Assembly (NCBI GenBank): GCA_043101615.1 | Contig: JBICID010000112.1 | Coordinates: 1 to 24,054, forward strand | Reading direction: 5' to 3' | From: JBLHKT01 sp043101615 | GTDB lineage: Bacteria > Planctomycetota > Phycisphaerae > Phycisphaerales > UBA1924 | Length of the DNA stretch: 24,054 nucleotides | Shown here: in pieces, positions 6,277-13,925 of the stretch | How the letters are laid out: each line of letters starts with the position of its first letter | Numbering within the stretch: the first letter of the stretch is position 1 | Notes under the pieces: generated by a model | Told to the model about the DNA's origin: nothing | Seen by the model: only the letters and a program-made list of their open reading frames with translations | The model's database searches: none | Position numbers and translations under genes: made by a program

Positions 6277-7154
6277 GACGGCCTCTGGGCGTACCCGGTG
6301 AGGAACGCGAGAAACAGGTGGCAGGCGAGGCGCGCGGTCTGGAGGTGGTTGTCGTGCGGGGGTGAGAGCTCCATGATGTCGAAGCAGCGGACTCGGGGGC
6401 AGCGACCCAGCGCGTGGCACCAGAGCGCGGCGTGGGCCGGGGTCCAGCCGCACGGGTTGGGCGCGCTCACCCCCGGCGCCGCGGACTGATCGACAACGTC
6501 GAGATCGAACGAGGCGAACAGGCCGCCTGTCGGCCAGGACGACTCGTCACGCGGGTCCAGGGCGTCGATGCGCCCGCCGTTGGCGGCGAACCAGTTGGCG
6601 TGCTCCTGAGAATTCGACAGCGGGCTGAGCCCCTGCACGTGCAGCTGCGTCGCGTGCCCCCGCTCGGTCAGGAACCGGAAGGGCATGCCCGAGCCGGGCC
6701 GGTCGCGGACGTCAAGGTGAGCGTCGCAGTAGATCCCCGCCATCGGCCCGTGGTGCTCGGCCACCGCGGTCACGAACGGGAGCGTGCCGTCGTGCCCCCC
6801 GCCGACCGCGATCGGGAACAGCCCACGCTCGAGCAGGTCGGACACGGCGGCGGTCACGTGCTGGTGGGTGAGCTCCAGCTCGGAGGTCGGCTCGACGTCG
6901 CCGGCGTCGAACACGCGCGGCAGGCGCAGCCCGGCGGGGTCGGACGAGGCGTACCGGTACAGCGCCGCCCGGAAGGCCGCCGGGCCCTCCGCCGCTCCGG
7001 CCCGCCCCTTGTTGAGAATGATGCCGGTGTCGTCCGGGATGCCGATCAGGGCTATGTCGCAGCCCTCGTGGGAGTCGGTCCGGATCGTCGAGGCAAAGCG
7101 ACCGGAGGGGATCGCCTCCGGCCACGTGGGTTGGACTGTGTGCGGCGGCCTCAT
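6273..7154 (-). CDS. hutG: Formimidoylglutamase (arginase/ureohydrolase family)
   Basis: A 293-residue ureohydrolase. Its di-metal site motifs are all visible: GGGHDG (His121), DAHLD (Asp144, His146, Asp148) and SFDLD (Asp217, Asp219), followed by the family segment APGVSAPNP. The family also includes arginase and agmatinase; the position directly before hutI, with hutH and hutU nearby, makes N-formimidoyl-glutamate hydrolysis to glutamate and formamide the likely reaction. The start is ATG at 7154. A TTG at 7208 is possible but would run through a GC-rich non-conserved stretch. No ribosome site is visible; instead a TATCCT box ends exactly 6 bases before the ATG, suggesting a leaderless mRNA. 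The last four bases overlap hutI. Confidence 0.92.
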   Translation of the reverse strand: MRPPHTVQPTWPEAIPSGRFASTIRTDSHEGCDIALIGIPDDTGIILNKGRAGAAEGPAAFRAALYRYASSDPAGLRLPRVFDAGDVEPTSELELTHQHVTAAVSDLLERGLFPIAVGGGHDGTLPFVTAVAEHHGPMAGIYCDAHLDVRDRPGSGMPFRFLTERGHATQLHVQGLSPLSNSQEHANWFAANGGRIDALDPRDESSWPTGGLFASFDLDVVDQSAAPGVSAPNPCGWTPAHAALWCHALGRCPRVRCFDIMELSPPHDNHLQTARLACHLFLAFLTGYAQRPS

Positions 7155-7160
7155 GCCGCG

Positions 7161-7166
7161 AGGATA
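7161..7166 (-). promoter_or_regulatory. Candidate -10 box (TATCCT) for leaderless hutG
   Basis: TATCCT is followed by six bases and then the hutG ATG, so a normal start site would fall at or next to the ATG. The best -35 candidate (TTCCCG, 18 bases upstream) is poor. Confidence 0.4.
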
Positions 7167-7218
7167 CCGCGCCCCGGGCGGCCCCGGGAAGCCGGCGGAC
7201 CGGCGCAACGAGAGGGCG

Positions 7219-7881
7219 TCAGTTCAGCGCCGCGGCGGCCTCGAGGACCTCCTCGACGTCCGCCCGCTCCTGGTAGTTCTCGTTGATGTAGGTCCAGCGG
7301 ACGGCGCCCTCGGTGTCGATGACGAACACGCCGGGAACCGGCAGCGACCACTCGCTGTTCGCGTTCCACGCGTTCAGGTCGATCCCGTAGCCCTTGTACC
7401 GCTGCCGGGTCTGGTCGTCGAGCTGGAAGATCACGTTGAAGAGCGAGGCCGCCTTCTGCTCCGTGTCTGACAGCACGGTGTAGGGCGTCTCGGTTTTCTC
7501 GACAGAGGACGCCACGTTCTCCACGGCCTCGGGCGTGATGAAGACCAGGTTGACCCCGGCCGCCTCGAACTCGGACTCGTACTCCCGCCAGTCCCTGAGC
7601 TGGCGGACGCAGAAGGGGCACCAGCCGCCACGGTAAAAAGCGACGACCGTGGGCCCCTTGGCGTACAGCTCCGACAGCTTGACGGCCTTGCCGTCCTTGT
7701 CCTTGAGTTCGACACCGGGCGCGATCCAGCCGACCGGCAGCCCGGTCTTGGGCTCCAGGTTCTTCACGGTCGCGGCGGTCGCGGTGACCGGCTCGGACAT
7801 CTCGTCCTGAGCAACGGCCAGGCCGGAGGTGCACAGCACCGCGGCGCACGCGGCGAGGAAGTTCTTGCGGGTGGTGATCAT
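7219..7881 (-). CDS. Exported peroxiredoxin-like protein (AhpC/TSA family)
   Basis: A 220-residue thioredoxin-fold protein. Residues 1-24 form a signal peptide (cut after AVA-24) with an RK-x-FL stretch that resembles a weak Tat signal. The mature part has the AhpC/TSA layout GPTVVAFYRGGWCPFCVRQL, with Cys88 and Cys91 forming a CPFC motif. Peroxiredoxins of this WCPFC type are thought to reduce peroxides with the first cysteine as the reactive one. A beta-hairpin PGVFVIDTEGAVRWTYI lies near the C-terminus, as in this fold. The start is ATG at 7881 with GGAG about six bases upstream. It sits between hutU and hutG on the same strand, separated from hutU by a terminator-like hairpin, and has no known role in histidine breakdown. 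Confidence 0.9.
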   Translation of the reverse strand: MITTRKNFLAACAAVLCTSGLAVAQDEMSEPVTATAATVKNLEPKTGLPVGWIAPGVELKDKDGKAVKLSELYAKGPTVVAFYRGGWCPFCVRQLRDWREYESEFEAAGVNLVFITPEAVENVASSVEKTETPYTVLSDTEQKAASLFNVIFQLDDQTRQRYKGYGIDLNAWNANSEWSLPVPGVFVIDTEGAVRWTYINENYQERADVEEVLEAAAALN

Positions 7882-7920
7882 GGGGGACTCCGTGGGGAGG
7901 GATTTCGCGAATCAAACGAT

Positions 7921-7943
7921 GGCGTCCGGTGCGAACGGACGCC
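7921..7943 (-). terminator. Terminator-like hairpin after hutU
   Basis: Perfect 8-bp arms (7921-7928 and 7936-7943) enclose a 7-base loop. On the minus strand the stem is followed by ATCGTTTGATTCG, moderately T-rich. It lies 10 bases past the hutU stop and 40 bases before the peroxiredoxin ATG, so it may limit read-through. Confidence 0.55.
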
Positions 7944-7952
7944 GGCGCCCGG

Positions 7953-9713
7953 TTATTCCGGGGTGTTGGCGCCCAGATTCACGCCGTGCGTACGGGCACA
8001 GTCCGTCGCGAGTTCGTACCCCGCGTCGGCGTGGCGTGCCAGACCCATCAGCGGGTCATTGGTCAGGACCCGCTTCAGGCGTGCCCCGGCCTCCGGGGTG
8101 CCGTCGGCGACCGTCACCTGCCCCGCGTGCTGTGAGTAGCCGATCCCGACCCCGCCGCCGTGGTGGAACGACACCCACGACGCCCCGGACGCAACGTTGA
8201 CCAGCCCGTTGAGGATGGCCCAGTCCGACACGGCGTCGGAGCCGTCCCGCATCGCCTCCGTCTCGCGGTTCGGGCTCGCGACCGAGCCGCAGTCGAGGTG
8301 GTCGCGGCCGATGACGACCGGGGCCGCCAGCTCGCCCCGTGCCACCATCTCGTTGAACAGCAGCCCCGCGCGGTCCCGCTCGCCGTACCCGAACCAGCAG
8401 ATGCGCGACGGCAGCCCCTGGAAGGCGAACCGGGGGGCGCAGCCGGCGTAATCCGCCGCCATCAGGGCCTCGGGGTTCGCGTGACACGACCGGATCCAGC
8501 GGTGCAGGCGGGCGTTGTAGGGCCCGTCGGTCTCGGGGAACAGCTCGAGCAGTGCGCGATCGGTCTTGTAGATGTCGGTCGGATCGCCCGAGAGCGCGGC
8601 CCAGCGGAACGGCCCCCGGCCCACACAGAACTGCGGGCGAATGAAGGCCGGCACGAAACCCGGGAAGTCGAACGCGTTCTCGACCCCCCGGTCCCTGGCC
8701 CGCTGGCGGAGGTTGTTGCCGTAGTCGAACGTCACGCTCCCGCGGGCCTGCAGCTCGAGCATCGCCCGGACGTGGCGGGCCATGGAGGCGGTGGCAAGCT
8801 CGACGTACGCGCCCTCATCGGCGCCGCGTGCCTCCAGGGCCTCCTCGTGGCTGTACTCCACCGGGACGTACCCGAAGAGCGGATCGTGGGCCGATGTCTG
8901 ATCGGTCAGCGTGTCCGGCGTGACGGTCCGCTCGAGCAGACGCTCCAGCAGCGTCACGGCGTTGCCGTGCCAGCCGACGGAGTGGGCACGGCGCGCGCCC
9001 TTGGCCTCGAGCGCGGCGTCGATGGCGGCGTCGAGGTCGTCGATCACCTCGTCGAGGTAGTTGTCACGGTCGCGACGCTCCAGGCGCGAGCGGTCGGTGT
9101 CCGCGATCAGGCAGGCCCCCCCGTTGAGCGTCACGGCGAGCGGCTGGGCCCCCCCCATACCCCCGCAGCCCGCCGTGACCGACAGCGTGCCCGCCAGGGT
9201 CCCGCCGAAGTGCTCGCGGGCGCACTCGGCGAAGGTCTCGTAGGTGCCCTGCAGGATGCCCTGGGTCCCGATGTAGATCCACGAACCCGCGGTCATCTGC
9301 CCGTACATCATCAGCCCGCGCGAGACAAGGTCGTCGAAGTGCTCCTGCGTGGCCCAATGCGGCACCAGGTTCGAGTTGGCGATCAGCACGCGCGGGGCGT
9401 CGGGCGTCGTGGTGACCACCGCGACCGGCTTGCCCGACTGGACCAGCAACGTCTGGTCGGGCTCGAGCCGCTGGAGATGCCCGATGATCGCGTCGTAGGC
9501 GGGCCAGTCCCGCGCAGCCTGCCCTCGCCCGCCGTACACCACCAGCGACTCGGGGTGCTCGGCGACCTCAGGATCGAGGTTGTTCATCAGCATCCGCATG
9601 GCGGCCTCGGCCTGCCAGGTCTTGCAGGAGCGTTGCGGGCCCCTGGGAGCGCGGATGGTGCGGGGCTCGGGGTCGGGCAGGAGCTTTCGCGGCGCGTGCT
9701 TGGTCGTGGGCAT
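7953..9713 (-). CDS. hutU: Urocanate hydratase (urocanase)
   Basis: A 586-residue enzyme that adds water to urocanate to give imidazolonepropionate, using bound NAD. The protein follows the urocanase family along its whole length: VYGGRGQAARDW (about 59-70), NSNLVPHWA, the glycine-rich TAGCGGMGGAQPL (180-192), FDYGNNLRQRA, FQGLPSRICWFGYGER (431-446) with the conserved cysteine Cys439, RDHLDCGSVASPNRETEAM, and the final HHGGGVGIGYSQHAG. It is slightly longer than the usual 555-560 residues because of a basic N-terminal tail. I chose ATG at 9713, which has GGAG five bases upstream; the frame stays open further upstream but overlaps the divergent gene. It is divergent from the gene starting at 9827. 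Confidence 0.97.
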   Translation of the reverse strand: MPTTKHAPRKLLPDPEPRTIRAPRGPQRSCKTWQAEAAMRMLMNNLDPEVAEHPESLVVYGGRGQAARDWPAYDAIIGHLQRLEPDQTLLVQSGKPVAVVTTTPDAPRVLIANSNLVPHWATQEHFDDLVSRGLMMYGQMTAGSWIYIGTQGILQGTYETFAECAREHFGGTLAGTLSVTAGCGGMGGAQPLAVTLNGGACLIADTDRSRLERRDRDNYLDEVIDDLDAAIDAALEAKGARRAHSVGWHGNAVTLLERLLERTVTPDTLTDQTSAHDPLFGYVPVEYSHEEALEARGADEGAYVELATASMARHVRAMLELQARGSVTFDYGNNLRQRARDRGVENAFDFPGFVPAFIRPQFCVGRGPFRWAALSGDPTDIYKTDRALLELFPETDGPYNARLHRWIRSCHANPEALMAADYAGCAPRFAFQGLPSRICWFGYGERDRAGLLFNEMVARGELAAPVVIGRDHLDCGSVASPNRETEAMRDGSDAVSDWAILNGLVNVASGASWVSFHHGGGVGIGYSQHAGQVTVADGTPEAGARLKRVLTNDPLMGLARHADAGYELATDCARTHGVNLGANTPE

Positions 9714-9756
9714 GGAATCTCCGGGGTGCGGGCCGCTCGAAACGCGACTTTGCGTG

Positions 9757-9762
9757 ATTCTA
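9757..9762 (-). promoter_or_regulatory. Candidate -10 box (TAGAAT) for hutU
   Basis: TAGAAT on the minus strand lies 43 bases before the hutU ATG, in the 113-bp divergent spacer. No good -35 box is visible at 16-18 bases. Confidence 0.35.
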
Positions 9763-9787
9763 ACCGAGGGTCTGCGCAGGCCCCGTG

Positions 9788-9793
9788 TAGAAT
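9788..9793 (+). promoter_or_regulatory. Candidate -10 box (TAGAAT) for the 9827 gene
   Basis: The same hexamer TAGAAT, on the plus strand, lies 33 bases before the ATG at 9827. It mirrors the minus-strand box 25 bases away; no clear -35 box is present. Confidence 0.4.
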
Positions 9794-9826
9794 GCGTATC
9801 GGAACCGATTTTGAACGGAGGACGCA

Positions 9827-11941
9827 ATGCTGGCCACCCATTCAATCACCCGAACCCCGCTCTCCGGCGCGCTGTCGTCGCTGGTGCTCGCTGCGGGCGC
9901 CGCGCTCGCACAGCCCGAGACCTCCGGGCCGGTGCTGGACATCCGCGCGATCGGCCTGTCCGAGTCTGAACCGCACGAGAAGGACCGCGCCGCCTACGAC
10001 GCCTTCATGCTGCTGGGCGATCGCCTCGGAGAGCTGGGCGACGAGCTGGACATGGAGCCCGCGCCGCGCGCCGGACTGGCCCTGCTGTGGGACATGCTGA
10101 ACTCGCAGACGGCTCTGAGGATCGACCTGGGCGAGGCCGGACCAGGCTTCGCCATGGCGGTGCTGCCGGCGGGCGCCGGCGGGGCCGCGGCGTTGACCGA
10201 GTCGCTGGGACGCTTCATGACCGAGTCGGGCATCCCGATGAACGTCGGCGACGACGGCGCGATGCGGTTCGACACGCCCATCGGCCCGGCCTCGATCTCG
10301 ATGGGCATGGGAGAGGGACAGGCGTTCACGCTGGTCCGCGCCGGCGAGGCCGGCGACGTGGTCCCCGGCGTCCGACGCTACGGGCTCGCGGACGACGCCA
10401 CGCCCGAGATGTCCATGATGGTGGACCTCGAACGCCTGGGCTCCTTCCTGCTCCCGATGATCGAAGCGGACGAGCCCGAGCTCGCGGCGCTGCTGGAGGA
10501 GAGCGGCTGGTTCGGACCGGGCGCACCCTCCATCGAATACGCCGCCGGAACGACCGACCAGCGCTGGGTGGACTACCTGCGCCTCACCAACGGACGGGAG
10601 CTGGTCTCACGCTACACCGGCGGGACCACGCTCTCGTCGAACGTGCTCCGCGCCGTGCCTCGCGACGCGAGCGTGGTGTCCGCCGCGGCATTCGAGCTCG
10701 GGTGGCTGCTGGACATGGTCGAGCGTGCGGCGGCACAGAGCGGCGAGGACCCCTTCGGCGAGGCGGAGGAGTTCCTGGGCGTTGACGTCCGCACCGACCT
10801 GCTGGAGAACCTCGGGCCGCGATGGGTCTACTACCAGGCCGGATCGACGGGCGGGGGCGGGGTGCTCTCGTCCGTGCTGCACGTGGAACTCAAGGACGCC
10901 GAGGCGTTCGGGGCGGCGCACGCCTCGATCGTGGAACTGGTCAACCAGATGGCGGCCGAGAACGCCAACGGGTACGCCCGGGTCCGCTCTTGGGACCTGG
11001 ACGGCGCAGACGTGTTCTCGATGACCTTCCCGGGGATCCCGATCCCCCTGGAGCCCACGTGGGCGGTGCGGGGCGACCGGCTCATCGCGGCCCTGTCTCC
11101 CGCGGGTATGCGGGGCGCCCTCGCCCAGCTGCGACCCGGCGGCGACAGCCTGCTGGACAACCGGGGCTTCGCGGACGCGGTGCTGGAGGCCTGGCCGAAC
11201 GAAGGGGCGGTGTCCGTGACGTGGGTCGACACAGCCGAGCTGACCCGCGCCGGCTACGGCCCGACCAACCTGCTCCTGTCCGGGCTGGCGAACGCCGTGC
11301 GCTCGCCCGACGAGCCCGAGCGCTCCTCCGTCGTGCTCATGCCTCCCTACGCCGACTTCGTGGACGGGGTGGAGCCCTTCGTCGAGATGGGCTACTGGGA
11401 CGGGGCAGACCTGGTATACCGCTCCGCCGCGGATCGCTCGGTCCTCGTGCAGCTCGCCCAGGTGATCGGCGCCTTCGGGGAACTCCAGCAGCTCTACACC
11501 CCCGCGATGACGGGCGGCGTGCTGCTGCCGGCGCTGGGCAAGGCCAGGGAATCCGCCAAGCAGGTCAAGGCGGCCTCCCAGATCAGGGGCGTGGTGCAGG
11601 CGGTGATCGTGTACGGGCACGACCACGACAACGCCGTGCCCCCCAGCGTGCAGGTGCTCATCGAGGGCGGCTACCTGACGCCCGACATGCTCGCGTCGCC
11701 CTACGGCGAGGCCTTCGACGGGCCCGACATCGCGGTGCGACTCGACCTGCCGGGAGAAGCCCTGTTCGGCTTCGAGTCCGACCGCATCGTCGCGATCGAC
11801 CGCTCGATGCTGCTCTACACGGGCCAGACCAACGTGGGCTTCGCCGACGGGCACGTCGAGCTCCTGAGCAACTGGGAGCTGGAGGACCACCTGGCGATGG
11901 AGATCAACGCGGGCGCCCGCGAGGCGCTCCAGATCCCGTAA
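9827..11941 (+). CDS. Large secreted protein with C-terminal pseudopilin-like (DUF1559-type) segment
   Basis: A 704-residue exported protein of unknown function. A signal peptide ends after ALA-28. Residues 30 to about 550 are an acidic alpha/beta region that I cannot assign. From about 557 the sequence changes to a pattern typical of planctomycete pseudopilins: LLPALGKARESAKQVKAASQIRG, then AVIVYGHDHDNAVP, and finally NVGFADGHVELLS near 668, the glycine-Asp-Gly-His turn of the DUF1559/H-X9-DG type. In true pseudopilins this follows an N-terminal prepilin cleavage site and hydrophobic helix; here neither precedes it. The start is ATG at 9827 with GGAGG five bases upstream. The stop lies only 8 bases from the convergent hutH stop. 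Its placement inside the hut cluster on the opposite strand suggests insertion or rearrangement rather than shared function. Confidence 0.85.
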   Translation: MLATHSITRTPLSGALSSLVLAAGAALAQPETSGPVLDIRAIGLSESEPHEKDRAAYDAFMLLGDRLGELGDELDMEPAPRAGLALLWDMLNSQTALRIDLGEAGPGFAMAVLPAGAGGAAALTESLGRFMTESGIPMNVGDDGAMRFDTPIGPASISMGMGEGQAFTLVRAGEAGDVVPGVRRYGLADDATPEMSMMVDLERLGSFLLPMIEADEPELAALLEESGWFGPGAPSIEYAAGTTDQRWVDYLRLTNGRELVSRYTGGTTLSSNVLRAVPRDASVVSAAAFELGWLLDMVERAAAQSGEDPFGEAEEFLGVDVRTDLLENLGPRWVYYQAGSTGGGGVLSSVLHVELKDAEAFGAAHASIVELVNQMAAENANGYARVRSWDLDGADVFSMTFPGIPIPLEPTWAVRGDRLIAALSPAGMRGALAQLRPGGDSLLDNRGFADAVLEAWPNEGAVSVTWVDTAELTRAGYGPTNLLLSGLANAVRSPDEPERSSVVLMPPYADFVDGVEPFVEMGYWDGADLVYRSAADRSVLVQLAQVIGAFGELQQLYTPAMTGGVLLPALGKARESAKQVKAASQIRGVVQAVIVYGHDHDNAVPPSVQVLIEGGYLTPDMLASPYGEAFDGPDIAVRLDLPGEALFGFESDRIVAIDRSMLLYTGQTNVGFADGHVELLSNWELEDHLAMEINAGAREALQIP

Positions 11942-11949
11942 CCCGCCGG

Positions 11950-13482
11950 TCAGACCCGCTCGAACGCGCCGTCCGCGATCATCTGCGCGATGGTCTCGAT
12001 GTCGGGCGAGGGCGGCCGGTCCTCGGTGAGCGTCGGCACCCGCTCGCGCAGACGGGCGTACGCCTCCTCCACGCGCGCACCAGACGTGAGCGGGCGGTGG
12101 TTGTCGATCGCCTGCGCGGCGCACAGCAGCTCGATCGCGACGACCCGACGGGCCAGCTCCACCCCGCGTGCCGCCTTCGCCGCCGCCCGCGGCCCGAAGC
12201 TGTTGTAGTCCTCCATCCCCGCGCTGGTGGACAGGTTGGCGACGGACGCGGGCGTGGCCAGACCGATCAGCTCGTTGCACAGCGCCGCCGCGGTGTACTG
12301 CACGATCATCAGACCCGAGTGCAGGCCCGGCTGGGGGGACAGGTACGGGTTCAGGTGCGTCTCGGGGTCGAACACCGAGAGCATGTGGTACACACGACGC
12401 TCGGCGATGCCCGCGACGTGCGACACCGCGACCGCCAGCGTGTCCAGCGGGATCGCCAGCGGCATGCCGTGGAAGTTGCCCGCGGAGATGATCTCCGCCC
12501 CGCCGGACCCGTCCGGGAACACGAGCGGGTTGTCGGTGACCGCCCCCAGCTCGGCCCCGAGAACGCCCCTGGCCTGCTCGATCGCGGTGAGCGCGGACCC
12601 CAGCACGACCGCGGCGCACCGGAAGGAGTAGGGGTCCTGCACCCTCGGATCGCCGGACCGGTGGTCCGCCAGGATCCGCGAACCCTCGAGCGCGTCCCGC
12701 AGGCCCGCCGCGGCCCGCGCGGGCCCCGGCTGGTTCCGCAGCTCGTACACGCGTGGGTCGAGGAACGCGTCGGTCGCGCGGCACGCGTCGATCGACATCG
12801 CGCCCGCGAGCATCGCCGCGTGCGTGAGCCGGTCCAGATCGTGCAGGATCAGCGCCATCCGGGCGCACATCAGGTGCGTGCCGTTGATGAGGGCCAGCCC
12901 CTCCTTGGCCTCCAGCGCAATCGGCGCAAGCCCCGCCCGGCTCAGCGCCTCCGCGCCGGGCAGGCGCGTGCCCGACGGGTCGAACGCCTCGCCCTCGCCC
13001 AGCAGCACCAGGGCCGCGTGCGCGAGCGGGGCCAGGTCGCCCGAGGCCCCGACCGAGCCCAGCTCGGGCACCACCGGCGTGACGTGCCGGTTCAGCAGGT
13101 CGCAGACCCGCTCGATGACGACGGGCCGCACGCCCGACCGCGCCCGAGCCAGCGACGAAGCGAGACAGACCAGCATCGCCCGCACGACCGGCACGGGCAG
13201 CGGCTCGCCGACGCCCGCGGCGTGCGACCGCAGCAGGTTGGTCTGCAGCGCACGCAGGTCGCCGCCCTCGATCCGGGTCCGCGAGAGCGAGCCGAACCCC
13301 GTGTTCACGCCGTAGAAGGGCTCGGGCGAGGCGATGGCGGCCTCGAGCGCGCCCCGCGTCGAGCCGACCCGCTCGAGGGCCGCCGGATGCACGCCGACCG
13401 GGCGGGGAGTGTCCGGGGTGGCACGCGCGACCGTGACGAGATCGTCCGCGTGCAGCGCCGTGTCGTCTAGCAGCAGTGTCAT
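11950..13482 (-). CDS. hutH: Histidine ammonia-lyase
   Basis: A 510-residue enzyme, the usual length, that removes ammonia from histidine to form urocanate. The Ala-Ser-Gly triad that cyclises into the MIO cofactor is at 146-148 in GSVGASGDLAPL, and the catalytic tyrosine motif YGVNTGFGSL starts at residue 58. Further family blocks are EGLALINGTHLM, QDPYSFRC, DNPLVF, NFHGMPLAIPLD, ERRVYHML and SAGMEDYNSFG. The start is ATG at 13482; the open frame continues far upstream but that part has no family similarity. The ribosome site is weak (GAGCC). It is separated from the other hut genes by the oppositely oriented gene at 9827-11941, so it needs its own promoter. Confidence 0.97.
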   Translation of the reverse strand: MTLLLDDTALHADDLVTVARATPDTPRPVGVHPAALERVGSTRGALEAAIASPEPFYGVNTGFGSLSRTRIEGGDLRALQTNLLRSHAAGVGEPLPVPVVRAMLVCLASSLARARSGVRPVVIERVCDLLNRHVTPVVPELGSVGASGDLAPLAHAALVLLGEGEAFDPSGTRLPGAEALSRAGLAPIALEAKEGLALINGTHLMCARMALILHDLDRLTHAAMLAGAMSIDACRATDAFLDPRVYELRNQPGPARAAAGLRDALEGSRILADHRSGDPRVQDPYSFRCAAVVLGSALTAIEQARGVLGAELGAVTDNPLVFPDGSGGAEIISAGNFHGMPLAIPLDTLAVAVSHVAGIAERRVYHMLSVFDPETHLNPYLSPQPGLHSGLMIVQYTAAALCNELIGLATPASVANLSTSAGMEDYNSFGPRAAAKAARGVELARRVVAIELLCAAQAIDNHRPLTSGARVEEAYARLRERVPTLTEDRPPSPDIETIAQMIADGAFERV

Positions 13483-13925
13483 GGATGAGGCTCGCGGCAG
13501 TGGCCGGATTCGGGGTGCAAACGTACGTCCAACAATGGCGCGCCCGCATCGTGCTCGATCGCCGCCCGGCGCAGGAGGCCAGCATATCAGACTCGCCGAT
13601 CCGAGATCCCGAGCGATCGACCCGCGTCGAAGCCCGGACGCCCCTCCACCGGACGACGCGAAACCCGGGGTCGCGAATGGTTCCCGACCTCCGCACCCGC
13701 CCGTCGAACCGGGCACGTGTATCACCGGAGCACGGAATTGCCTCCGTAAGTGCTGACAGGACAGGCACTTTGCTACATTCTCGCTTTGTCTGAGCCGGGA
13801 TACCCATGACACGCCGACCCCGCCTTCACAATCTCTTATCATTCCCGAGTCCGACTGCCCGCCCGAGCGGGCGCGTACACCGCAGATCCACCCACACTCC
13901 TCACACCCTCTCTCGGAGAGACCAC
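13483..13925. other. Divergent spacer between hutH and porin
   Basis: No gene is convincing in these 443 bases. It must hold the minus-strand hutH promoter and the plus-strand porin promoter. A TACATT preceded by TGC (13774-13779) is the best porin -10 candidate. A short palindrome, CGCCCG-AG-CGGGCG, sits at 13860-13873 in the porin leader and could be an operator or leader hairpin. For hutH only a TACGTT about 37 bases before the ATG stands out. Confidence 0.5.
13774..13779 (+). promoter_or_regulatory. Candidate extended -10 box for porin
   Basis: TGC-TACATT fits an extended -10 element. A CTGACA lies 15 bases upstream, a short spacing. It would give a leader of about 140 bases before the porin ATG. 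Confidence 0.35.

Noticed and set aside
4801..6489. Plus-strand open frame opposite hutI
   Set aside because: It is an Arg/Gly/Pro-rich shadow of hutI and has no recognisable domain.
13476..13793. Small plus-strand genes in the hutH/porin spacer
   Set aside because: No ribosome site, no domain, Arg/Pro/Ser-rich translation, and they overlap the 5' end of hutH and its promoter region.
10607..13807. Minus-strand open frame of over 1000 codons across hutH and the 9827 gene
   Set aside because: It is out of frame with hutH and antisense to the secreted-protein gene. Its translation is repetitive Arg/Gly/Ala with no motif.
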